This document shows positions 1 through 6,953 of a stretch of 33,116 nucleotides of DNA, piece by piece. A model generated the notes under the pieces. The model had not been told where the DNA came from, ran no database searches, and saw only the letters and a list, made by a program, of their open reading frames with translations. The position numbers were made by a program, and so were the translations under genes. Numbering within the stretch: position 1 is the stretch's first letter; every line of letters starts with the position of its first letter. The stretch spans positions 1 to 33,116 of the forward strand of contig WBUW01000001.1 in the NCBI GenBank assembly GCA_008933495.1, given 5' to 3'. The DNA is from Pseudorhodoplanes sp. Lineage in GTDB: Bacteria; Pseudomonadota; Alphaproteobacteria; Rhizobiales; Xanthobacteraceae.

Positions 1-1
1 C

Positions 2-202
2 GGCGTGGGCGGCGTTGCTGACCGTCCGACGGTCCGCGACTGGCCGCAGTTGCCGATGGAAGAGATCGAGGATGCGGTGAACGACTTTGCTTGGGATTTG
101 GGCGGCAGCGACGATCTTCACGCGACCGCAGCTTACCGGCGGGAATTGGTGCGCCGGCTTGGACGTCGGGTCATTGAGGAGGCGGCACGATGCTCGAACT
201 GA
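2..202 (+). CDS. Molybdenum hydroxylase FAD-binding subunit, C-terminal fragment (CoxM-like)
   Basis: This is the last 66 codons of a gene that begins upstream of the window; the frame is open from base 2 to a TGA at 200-202. The peptide opens with GVGGVADRPT, which resembles the C-terminal domain of CoxM/XdhB-type FAD subunits of xanthine dehydrogenase family enzymes. It continues with an HATAAYRRELVRRLGRR segment typical of the last helix, where most relatives read HASAxYRRxLxxxLxRR. In the family this subunit passes electrons from the 2Fe-2S clusters to FAD. Its stop overlaps the start of the 2Fe-2S subunit gene by 13 bases, so the two are translationally coupled. The large molybdenum subunit is not downstream and would have to lie upstream. 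Confidence 0.8.
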   Translation, partial: GVGGVADRPTVRDWPQLPMEEIEDAVNDFAWDLGGSDDLHATAAYRRELVRRLGRRVIEEAARCSN

Positions 203-696
203 AGGACAGCCAGCGTCACGCCATCGCATTCACCTTGGACGGCGAGACCGTGCGTGGCTTTGCCGAACCGCGAATGTTGCTGAGCGATTTTCTGCGCCAC
301 GAGCTCGGTCGCTCAGAGGTTCATGTTGGGTGCGAGCAGGGCGTCTGCGGCACGTGCACGATCCTGTTGGATGGTCGTCCGGTGCGAAGCTGCCTGATTT
401 TCGCCGTCCAGGTCGCCGGGCGGGTGGTGGATACGGTCCGCAGCCTGGCCGATGCCGACGGAAATCTCAACGACCTGCAGCAATCCTTCCGCAGACACCA
501 TGGACTGCAATGCGGCTATTGCACGCCGGGCATCCTCGTCTCCACCGAGGCCTATCTGCAGAAGAACCAGCAGCCCTCTGAATCGGAGGTGCGCGAAATG
601 CTGAGCGGCCATATTTGCCGCTGTACGGGTTATGCCGGGATGGTGGACGCCATTGTGGAGACGGCGAAAAAACGCGCCGGCTTGGACAAGTCATGA
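190..696 (+). CDS. Molybdenum hydroxylase 2Fe-2S subunit (CoxS-like)
   Basis: The protein has 168 residues, the usual size for the small iron-sulfur subunit of xanthine dehydrogenase / CO dehydrogenase-like enzymes. The N-terminal plant-ferredoxin-like domain holds the first cluster motif GCEQGVCGTCTILLDG followed by SCL. The C-terminal four-helix domain holds the second cluster pair, QCGYCTPG and ICRCTGY. All eight expected cysteines are present. The ATG lies inside the end of the FAD-subunit gene. No partner gene follows: the next 299 bases have no convincing intact gene, so this ends its transcription unit or the unit continues into the DUF2848 gene. The substrate of this hydroxylase cannot be told from this subunit. 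Confidence 0.93.
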   Translation: MLELKDSQRHAIAFTLDGETVRGFAEPRMLLSDFLRHELGRSEVHVGCEQGVCGTCTILLDGRPVRSCLIFAVQVAGRVVDTVRSLADADGNLNDLQQSFRRHHGLQCGYCTPGILVSTEAYLQKNQQPSESEVREMLSGHICRCTGYAGMVDAIVETAKKRAGLDKS

Positions 697-995
697 ACAT
701 GAGCAGGTCAACGATTCATTCCGTGGCGGCATGCTGCTTTGGGAGGCCGCCGCTGCTGGCGGCACCCCATTGTGTTCTCTCTGGCGCTCGGTCGCGACGG
801 TCTGCGTGTCGGCGATTCAAAACCGGCCTGGGTCGACGGGAATTTTCGCTGCCATCCTGGTTCGGCGGCGTAAGTAAATAGATGTGAAATATCATCTTGA
901 TTTCAATATAGCTGCATGGTTTTGTTGAGAAAAATGGCGCAATCTGGCTCCGCTTTGGGCGGAACCGGGCGTGCGAATGACAAGTCCGGAAGCCG
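697..995 (+). other. Intergenic stretch with a possible decayed coding tail
   Basis: No intact gene is visible between the 2Fe-2S subunit and the DUF2848 gene. From 769 to a TAA at 871-873 one frame reads like protein with normal codon choice (IVFSLALGRDGLRVGDSKP and onward), but it has no start and upstream the sense seems to jump frames. This could be the remnant of a broken gene; I do not recognise its family. Further on, AGATG (880-884) and CATCT (893-897) form a short inverted repeat in AT-rich sequence, a plausible but weak operator for the GntR regulator downstream. A GGAAG ribosome-binding site precedes the ATG at 996. Confidence 0.3.
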
Positions 996-1688
996 ATGAC
1001 TGACCATTCTCTCGTATTCCGCGCTCACCGCGGTAACCGCGTGGAAAACCGCTCAATCTCCGTCGATTCCGCAATTATTGCCGGCTGGACGGGGCGCGAT
1101 CCTGTCGCCCGCGAAAAGCATATCGCTGAGCTCGAGGCGCTTGGCGTTGCCCGCCCCGCTTCTACGCCAATCTATTATCGCGTCTCCAGGACGCTGCTGA
1201 CCACGGCGGATCGTATCGAGGTGGTCGGCGAGAATTCAAGCGGCGAAGTCGAGTTTGTGTTAATTTGCGACGGCGGCCGGTTGTGGCTGGGGGCCGGCTC
1301 TGATCACACTGATCGCAAAGTGGAAACCTACAATATCACCGTATCCAAGCAGCTTTGCGAAAAGCCGATGGCGCCCGACCTCTGGGATTTCGAGGAGGTT
1401 GCGGGGCATTTTGATTCGCTGCAACTGCGCTCTTGGATCCAGGAAGACGGCGAGCAGCGCCTCTATCAGGAAGGTTCGGTCGCGGCCATTCTTTCACCCG
1501 ACGCAATCATTGCGGGATACAATCCGGGCGGCGAGTTACACGAAGGATCTGCGATGTTCTGCGGAACACTGGCTGCGAAAGGCGTTATTCGCCCTTCCCG
1601 GCGGTTTTCGTTCGAGCTGTCTGACCCGGTTCTTGGGCGGCGAATCGCGCATTCCTACGATGTGGTTGCGCTGCCGATTGTCAGTTAA
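996..1688 (+). CDS. DUF2848 family protein
   Basis: The protein has 230 residues and the family's recognisable stretches: AGWTGRD followed by HIAELEALGV near residues 28-50, YYRVSRTLLTTA near 60-72, SSGEVEFVL near 80-90, and the signature DHTDRKVETYNITVSKQLC near 103-121. The biochemical function of DUF2848 is not established. It is soluble, with no signal peptide or membrane segment. It is the first gene of a compact set in which a GntR regulator, a small cupin and an amidase follow with short gaps, so it probably acts on the same small molecule as the amidase. The ATG at 996 has a GGAAG sequence 5-9 bases upstream. The family assignment is firm, but any catalytic role would be a guess. Confidence 0.85.
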   Translation: MTDHSLVFRAHRGNRVENRSISVDSAIIAGWTGRDPVAREKHIAELEALGVARPASTPIYYRVSRTLLTTADRIEVVGENSSGEVEFVLICDGGRLWLGAGSDHTDRKVETYNITVSKQLCEKPMAPDLWDFEEVAGHFDSLQLRSWIQEDGEQRLYQEGSVAAILSPDAIIAGYNPGGELHEGSAMFCGTLAAKGVIRPSRRFSFELSDPVLGRRIAHSYDVVALPIVS

Positions 1689-1697
1689 GGACAGAGA

Positions 1698-2396
1698 ATG
1701 AAGAAGCGGTCGGCATCAAGGCGGAGTGGCTCCGGCGCTGATCGCAAACCGGCGGGCGCGCGGCGCGGGGAATCGCTGCTTGATACAGCCTATAATGAAA
1801 TCAAGCTGCGCATCATCACCTGTCGCTATCGCCCCGGCGAAGTGCTGAGCGAAGCCGCGATATCCGAAGAATTGAAGATTGGCCGGACGCCGATCCATCA
1901 GGCGATCCATAGGCTGATGATGGACGATCTGGTTTCCATTCTGCCGCGTAAGGGCGTTATGGTGCGCCCGGTCAGCCTTGACGAAGCGATGGAAATAATC
2001 GGCGTGCGTTTGGTGACCGAGGGTTATTGCGCGCGGCTTGCCGCCGAGCGTGCCGACGATACCGAGCTTCAGCGGCTGCGGGAAATCCTGGATGAGTCGG
2101 AGGAAGCAGCCGAAACCCGCGACGTTGAACAGCTCATGTTGTTGGACCGGGAGTTCCACGACACTCTGGCGCGTTCGGCACGAAATAAAGTGTTGGCGGA
2201 CACCCTGCGCAACCTGCACGAGCGATCGCTGCGATTTTGGTTCATTTCGCTGCGCGATCCCGATCACCATCGCCGGGTGCTGACTCAGCATCGCGCCATC
2301 GTTGATGCGCTGCAGAGCCGCAAGCCGGAGGCGGCCGAGTTCGCTATGCGCGAGCACATCAATGCGTTTCAGCGCAACGTCACCCAACAGGTCTGA
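1698..2396 (+). CDS. GntR family transcriptional regulator, FCD subfamily
   Basis: The protein has 232 residues. A winged helix-turn-helix spans about residues 28-90, including EAAISEELKIGRTPIHQAIHRL as the recognition unit and the wing MVRPVS. An all-helical FCD ligand-binding domain spans about 95-225. The four usual metal ligands of FCD domains appear to be present: D150 and H154 in LDREFH, H198 in QHRAI and H220 in REHI. Such regulators usually repress a neighbouring catabolic operon until a small carboxylate is bound. It starts 9 bases after the DUF2848 stop and ends 20 bases before the cupin, so it lies inside the unit it probably controls. The N-terminus (residues 1-25) is basic and probably disordered. 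Confidence 0.92.
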   Translation: MKKRSASRRSGSGADRKPAGARRGESLLDTAYNEIKLRIITCRYRPGEVLSEAAISEELKIGRTPIHQAIHRLMMDDLVSILPRKGVMVRPVSLDEAMEIIGVRLVTEGYCARLAAERADDTELQRLREILDESEEAAETRDVEQLMLLDREFHDTLARSARNKVLADTLRNLHERSLRFWFISLRDPDHHRRVLTQHRAIVDALQSRKPEAAEFAMREHINAFQRNVTQQV

Positions 2397-2416
2397 GTAA
2401 AAGGAGTTCGTCGCCC

Positions 2417-2791
2417 GTGAAGAATCCAAAATTGCACGACGAGTTCAGGACCATCGACATGACGGCCGGCTGGGAAACTCCGCCCGGTTACCCTGCGGGA
2501 ATTCAGCAGAAAATCCTGTCGGGGTCGCTCGACGAACAGGCCAAGAGCGGCAACCGTTCGCGTTTGCTTCGCTTCGCGCCCGGTGTTTATACGATCAAGC
2601 CATTTGTTCATGGCTATTGGGAAGAAGTTTTCCTGGTCTCTGGCGATCTGATCGTCGGCAATGACGAAAACGGCGACGGCGGCGAAAGCTTTCGGCCGCT
2701 GACCTACGCCTGCCGTCCGCCCGGCGTTCATCATGGCCCGTTTAAGTCGATCGGCGGCTGCGTGCTATTCGAAATACACTATTATGTCTGA
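2417..2791 (+). CDS. Small cupin-domain protein
   Basis: A 124-residue protein with a single cupin fold. The first motif is around residues 53-75 (PGVYTIKPFVHGYWEEVFLVSG), with His and Glu ligands in HGYWEE. The second is around 96-115 (RPPGVHHGPFKSIGGCVLFE), with HH as likely metal ligand. The start is GTG: a strong AAAGGAG sequence at about 2400-2405 sits 11-12 bases upstream of 2417, and no better ATG exists near the N-terminus. Single cupins of this size bind a metal and act as small-molecule isomerases, dioxygenases or binding proteins, so the exact role is open. It sits between a GntR regulator and an amidase. Confidence 0.85.
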   Translation: MKNPKLHDEFRTIDMTAGWETPPGYPAGIQQKILSGSLDEQAKSGNRSRLLRFAPGVYTIKPFVHGYWEEVFLVSGDLIVGNDENGDGGESFRPLTYACRPPGVHHGPFKSIGGCVLFEIHYYV

Positions 2792-2871
2792 GCGCACGGA
2801 ACGGCAGAACGCGAGGTTCGCAAGAGGTGACGCGGAGCCCGGTCTCGCAGGCGGTGGGTTGTCGATAACCC

Positions 2872-4224
2872 ATGCGTAGAATCGAAGCGGCGCTTGAAGC
2901 ACTCGAAGCAGGAAAGCTCAGCAGTCGGGCTCTCGTCGATGCATGCTTGGAGCGGGCCGCTTCGGCTCACGGCGAGGGATCGCGCGTTTTTATCCGGCTT
3001 CTGGCAGATTCGGCGCTCGCGGAGGCGGATGCGATTGACCGCCGGCGTCAGGCCGGCATCTGGACCGGGCCGCTTGGTGGAATTCCGATCTCAGTCAAGG
3101 ACCTGTTTGATATACGCGGACTGCCGACTACGGCCGGGTCGGTTGTGTTGTCGGACGCTGCCCCCGCTTTCGCGGACGCCGTGGTGGTTCACCGCCTGCG
3201 TGCGGCCGGCGCGGTGATCGTCGGGCGAACGAACATGACAGAGTTTGCGTTTTCTGGATTGGGTCTCAATCCGCATTACGGGACACCCGCCAATCCGTTC
3301 GACCGAAAGTCGCGTAGAATCCCGGGGGGCTCCTCATCGGGCGCTGCCGTTTCCGTTGCCGATGAAATGGCGTTTGGCGCTATCGGCACCGACACGGGCG
3401 GGTCGGTCCGCATCCCGGCGGCCCTGTGTGGGTTGGTGGGATTCAAGCCGACGGCGCGGCGCATACCGCAACTGGGTGCACTGCCGCTATCGCGGTCGCT
3501 CGATTCGATTGGACCGCTGGCCTCGAGCGTCCGTTGCTGCCGAATTCTCGACCGCGTGCTGAGTGGTGATGCCGGCACTGATATGCCGGTTGCTCCGGTG
3601 CAAGGGTTGCGTCTTGCGGTTCCGACGACGCGCGCGCTGGACGATGTCGACACGCAGGTCGCCCGTGCGTTCGAATTGGCCTTGGATCGGCTCCGGAGAG
3701 CGGGAGCGCAGATCACCGAAATCGCCGTTCCCGAGTTTGCCGAAATCGGCAGTACGGCCAGCAGGGCGACATTTCCGGCAGTCGAATCCTATGCATGGCA
3801 TCGCGAACTGTTAATGCACGCCAAGCATCGTTACGATCCGCGGGTTGCCGTCCGGATCTTACGTGGAGAAAACATCAGCGCCGCCGACTATCTGTGGCTG
3901 CTGGAGAAGCGCGACGAGCTGATCAGGTCGGTCCGGGTTCGCACCGAAGCCTTCGATGCCGTGGTGATGCCAACTGTTCCGGTGATCGCTCCGGCAATCG
4001 CCGATCTTGAGGACGATGAAGACCGTTATCACACCGCCAACCTTCTAATGCTACGCAATCCGACCTTCATCAATTTTCTCGACGGATGTGCGATAAGCAT
4101 TCCCTGTCACGTAACCGGAGAGGCGCCTGTTGGACTGATGCTCGCCCGTTTCGACCATGCCGATCAGACGCTGCTTGCAATCGGTGAGGCGATCGAAGAA
4201 TTGCTGGCGGAAGCGGCGCGATGA
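2872..4224 (+). CDS. Amidase-signature family hydrolase
   Basis: The protein has 450 residues, normal for the family. The Ser-cisSer-Lys triad is visible: K76 in PISVKDLFD, S154 in PGGSSSGAA, and the nucleophile S178 in GTDTGGSVRIPAA. The family hydrolyses amides or transfers ammonia from them (GatA-like fold); the C-terminal half sets the substrate and is not diagnostic here. No gatB or gatC lies nearby, so a catabolic amidase is more likely than the tRNA amidotransferase subunit. An in-frame TAA just upstream rules out an earlier start. GGGTT (2856-2860) and AACCC (2867-2871) form a small inverted repeat directly before the ATG. The gene ends 15 bases from the convergent hydrolase gene. Confidence 0.92.
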   Translation: MRRIEAALEALEAGKLSSRALVDACLERAASAHGEGSRVFIRLLADSALAEADAIDRRRQAGIWTGPLGGIPISVKDLFDIRGLPTTAGSVVLSDAAPAFADAVVVHRLRAAGAVIVGRTNMTEFAFSGLGLNPHYGTPANPFDRKSRRIPGGSSSGAAVSVADEMAFGAIGTDTGGSVRIPAALCGLVGFKPTARRIPQLGALPLSRSLDSIGPLASSVRCCRILDRVLSGDAGTDMPVAPVQGLRLAVPTTRALDDVDTQVARAFELALDRLRRAGAQITEIAVPEFAEIGSTASRATFPAVESYAWHRELLMHAKHRYDPRVAVRILRGENISAADYLWLLEKRDELIRSVRVRTEAFDAVVMPTVPVIAPAIADLEDDEDRYHTANLLMLRNPTFINFLDGCAISIPCHVTGEAPVGLMLARFDHADQTLLAIGEAIEELLAEAAR

Positions 4225-4239
4225 TCTTCGTTGCTGAAT

Positions 4240-5067
4240 TCAGTTTTGGTCTGCGGTGACTGAACGGTCGTCAGGTTGCAGGCGAAATAGCGGCTTGCAG
4301 AAGGCGGCGATCGCCGCGACGGTCTGCACCAATTTCTCGCGATGAGGGATGTGCCCGCAATTTGGCATCAGCAGCGTCTTCGGCGCGCCACGAAGCAGTT
4401 GTTCGGCCATGCGCACTTGCTTATGCGTGCCGTATCGGTCGTCGTCACCACGAATGATTAAAGTTGGAATGCGAATGTTTGACAGTTCTGCCGTCATATC
4501 GAAGGCGGGAAACCGCGGATCGAGCCAGACATTGTTCCATCTCAGAAATGCCGCATCGACGTCGGCATGATAGCGGGCGAGCCGTCGGCGAAGGCCGCCA
4601 CCTTCGAATGCTGCTTTGGCATGTCTGATCTCAGCTAGCGTCTCCTCCTCGACGCAAAAGTGCGGCGCCATTAATACCAGGCCGCGGACCCGCGGATCGT
4701 CGACATTTCCGGCGTAGGCGGCAGCCATTGAGGCGCCATCGCTATGTCCCAGCAATATCCCCGTTTTGAACCCGATCTCGTCAAGAATGTGCGGCAGCAC
4801 GTCCAGCGCATGCCGTCTGATATAATCCACCGGCAATTCGTGCCGGGCGAGCGGGGATGAGCCGTATCCATCGCGGGAATAGGCGAATGCGCTTGCGCCC
4901 GTAGCCTCAGAAAGCAGCCGAGGAAATTCGCCCCACGTGCGAGCCGAGCCGAGCCCTTCATGCAGCATAATGATCATTGGAGCGCCGACCGGCTTCCCGT
5001 CGATCAGCTGGTATTCGAGCCGCATGTCTCCGATCGATAGATAGCCCTCATTGACCAGTGTCTGCAC
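4240..5067 (-). CDS. Alpha/beta-fold hydrolase
   Basis: A 275-residue alpha/beta hydrolase. HEGLGS (residues 36-41) is the oxyanion-hole loop, GHSDGAS places the nucleophile at S109, RGDDDRYG near residue 220 supplies the acid region, and NCGHIPHRE near 245 supplies the catalytic His. I chose the GTG at 5065-5067 because AAAGGAACGAGG lies just upstream. A longer reading frame reaches 5202, but that extension lies within the NUDIX gene and looks non-native. With this start the gene overlaps the NUDIX gene by 20 bases, so the two are co-translated. It resembles 3-oxoadipate enol-lactonase-like and non-haem haloperoxidase-like hydrolases, but the substrate cannot be assigned. Confidence 0.87.
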   Translation of the reverse strand: MQTLVNEGYLSIGDMRLEYQLIDGKPVGAPMIIMLHEGLGSARTWGEFPRLLSEATGASAFAYSRDGYGSSPLARHELPVDYIRRHALDVLPHILDEIGFKTGILLGHSDGASMAAAYAGNVDDPRVRGLVLMAPHFCVEEETLAEIRHAKAAFEGGGLRRRLARYHADVDAAFLRWNNVWLDPRFPAFDMTAELSNIRIPTLIIRGDDDRYGTHKQVRMAEQLLRGAPKTLLMPNCGHIPHREKLVQTVAAIAAFCKPLFRLQPDDRSVTADQN

Positions 5068-5848
5068 GCCTCGTTCCTTTTGCTTGTTGGCCGGGTCCGC
5101 GACCGGCGAGCATGGCATCGGAAGGATGATAGCTGATGAACGGCACCAGGCCTCGATAAGAAAAGAGCGGCGCGTTCGGATTGAAGCTGGCCGGATTTTC
5201 AACGAAGCGAATCAGGGCCTTCAGCATGAACTCAGTGACGTCGACGATCAGCATATCTCTTAGAACATCATCCGCCGGATAGAAGTCGAGATCAGAAAGC
5301 TCTCCTGAGCCCCCGAGTTGTCCGTGCAGCAGGCCGGCGTGAGCGATAAAAAAGCGGGCATTGAACCGGATCGGACTAACTGGCGAAGTGATCGCGCGTC
5401 CGAAATATCCGAGATGACGAAGATCCGGTGCAAGTCCGCGCGCTTTCCAGTAAGTCCAGTCCGGATGTTCGCCAACGCCGACGTCTCCGCTCTCGGCCAA
5501 TAGTAATCCGGTCTCCTCAAAGGTTTCGCGCACCGCCGTGATGGCTAAGGCCTGTGCTTTCTTCGTATCGCCGCGTACCCCCATTCCGGAAACCAGGCTC
5601 GGATTGAGCGGCGTTGCTGCGCGCACCTGATGGTCTGCTGGATCGAGTCGGCCACCAGGAAATACGTAAAAGTCGGGTACAAAGGCGGCGCGGCTTGAGC
5701 GGCGTCCCATAAGCACTTCGACGCCGCTAAGGCCCTTGCGCCAGATTATGAGCGTCGCCGCGTCGCGCGGTTTGACCGGTCTTGTCCCGGATTCGATTTG
5801 TCCGTGTCCCGACGGGCGGGAATGCAAGTACCTAGTTGATGTCCGCAT
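5048..5848 (-). CDS. NUDIX hydrolase (large, NUDT19-like)
   Basis: A 266-residue NUDIX protein using the ATG at 5846-5848; an in-frame ATG at 5923 would add 25 residues that look unlike the family. The domain opens with DAATLIIWRKG. The substrate strand reads FYVFPGGRLDPAD, and the core NUDIX box is RETFEETGLL. The usual Gly and the first Glu of the box are separated from this core by an insertion, as in the large CoA-pyrophosphatase-like NUDT19 group. Proteins of this kind cleave nucleoside diphosphate derivatives, including CoA and acyl-CoA. No strong ribosome-binding site was found, so the start is uncertain. It is followed by the alpha/beta hydrolase gene with a 20-base overlap. Confidence 0.85.
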   Translation of the reverse strand: MRTSTRYLHSRPSGHGQIESGTRPVKPRDAATLIIWRKGLSGVEVLMGRRSSRAAFVPDFYVFPGGRLDPADHQVRAATPLNPSLVSGMGVRGDTKKAQALAITAVRETFEETGLLLAESGDVGVGEHPDWTYWKARGLAPDLRHLGYFGRAITSPVSPIRFNARFFIAHAGLLHGQLGGSGELSDLDFYPADDVLRDMLIVDVTEFMLKALIRFVENPASFNPNAPLFSYRGLVPFISYHPSDAMLAGRGPGQQAKGTRRADTGQ

Positions 5849-5889
5849 AATCGGCAAAGGTGGCAAGGCAACAGGCCATAGAAGCACGC

Positions 5890-6252
5890 TCAGTGCGATA
5901 CCATTTGTGCAGTGTTTGGCCAATGAACTTTCCCGTCGGAAACCACGTGCTCGTACCCGACCACGTCAGAAATTCGCCATGAACTGACCTGCCGGATGTC
6001 AACAATGACAGGATCCGCATTGGCACCGGCTGCATCTTGTCTCGTTTCCTCTCCGCCCCGGATCGGGTTCGAACCGTCACGCCCGAGCAATCGGGTCCGA
6101 CCATGCGCAACATTGACTGTGAACGCCGCCAGGGGAATGTTGGAGGGTGAACTTCCGCTGGCATACAGGCGTTTGATTTGATGTAGACGATCTGGTGCGT
6201 TCCGACTCAAGCAGATGACGCCACCGATGGCTCGATTCAATCCGAGTTTCAT
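5890..6252 (-). CDS. Hypothetical frame, 120 residues, doubtful
   Basis: An open frame of 120 residues starts at an ATG at 6250-6252 and ends just upstream of the NUDIX gene. I do not recognise the product. The C-terminal third (VIVDIRQVSSWRISDVVGYE and onward) has mixed hydrophobic and charged residues as in real protein, and codon choice is not absurd. However, there is no good ribosome-binding site and the stretch adjoins decayed mobile DNA. It may be a degraded gene or chance. Confidence 0.2.
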   Translation of the reverse strand: MKLGLNRAIGGVICLSRNAPDRLHQIKRLYASGSSPSNIPLAAFTVNVAHGRTRLLGRDGSNPIRGGEETRQDAAGANADPVIVDIRQVSSWRISDVVGYEHVVSDGKVHWPNTAQMVSH

Positions 6253-6498
6253 CGCTCAAGTCCCGAAGGCTATCGAAGGTATTGCAGCCTGCCTGTGAGG
6301 TGAATGCCGATCCTGAGGCGCGCATCTGTGATTTGCGCATAGCACATAATTAACATGTAAATAATAGGTTTTTCTGTTGTCATTATCAATGACGTGCGCC
6401 GGGTTGACCTGTTGAAGCTGACGTGGCCCCCGGATTTGGGACTGGTTGCCTGATTGGATTCGGAAACCGCTCCGTAGCAGCAGACGGGGGCGCTTTCG
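6253..6498. other. Gene-free, AT-richer stretch before the transposase remnant
   Basis: No convincing gene is seen here. The sequence is unusually AT-rich around 6335-6400, in contrast to its surroundings, which suggests acquired or decayed DNA. TGACGTGGCCCCCGGATTTG at 6419-6438 looks like a terminal inverted repeat of an IS3-type element and could mark the left end of the remnant downstream; I found no matching right end. Confidence 0.3.
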
Positions 6499-6940
6499 TT
6501 CCGCCGCCTGTGCAAGCTGCTCGGCATTGCGCGCCGCGGCGTCTACCGGGCGCCGCGGGCGGCCAATGACAACGATCGGGCCTTGAGCAGCGGATCGATG
6601 AATTGCTCACCGGCTGGACGTTTGTGGGCTCGCGTCGGACGAGCGGCGGTGCTGCATGGGCATCACCGCGCCCGGACCGAAGCCGCGCGCGGCCAGGCCC
6701 GCGCCGGAATACAAGATGTTCCCAAACCTCTTACGCGGGCTTGCTGTCGAGCGGCCAAACCAGCCGTGATGCGCCGAAATCACCCGCATCCCGATCGGGC
6801 GGGGATTTCCTCTATTTCGTTGCGATCACGGACCAGGCGATCCGGACGGCGCCAGCGTGGCGGCTGTCCAGTTTCATGGACATCCCGTTCCGCGTTGCGG
6901 CGCTGCAGAACGCGCCGGCGCACGTTGGCAGCCGCGAAAC
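6499..6940 (+). pseudogene. IS3-family transposase (orfB) remnant
   Basis: Reading across frames, the stretch follows an IS3-family OrfB transposase. It starts as RLCKLLGIARRGVYRAP (from about 6500) and passes through IDELLTGWTFVGSRR. After an internal deletion it continues as MGITAPGPKPRAARPAP (from about 6656), then FPNLLRGLAVERPNQ followed by an in-frame TGA where Val-Trp is expected. The catalytic core follows as CAEITRIPIGRGFLYFVAI, where intact relatives read ADITYIPIGRGFLYLVAV. It fades out at VAALQNAPAHVGSRET, before the second catalytic Asp and the Glu. A frameshift, a stop and missing ends make it dead. It lies 14 bases from the stop of the convergent acyl-CoA ligase. Confidence 0.8.
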
Positions 6941-6953
6941 TTTAAAAATAAAC

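Noticed and set aside
6058..6110. TCGGGTTCGAACCGTC looks like a tRNA T-arm
   Set aside because: The flanking stems do not pair on either strand, and no acceptor, D or anticodon arm could be drawn.
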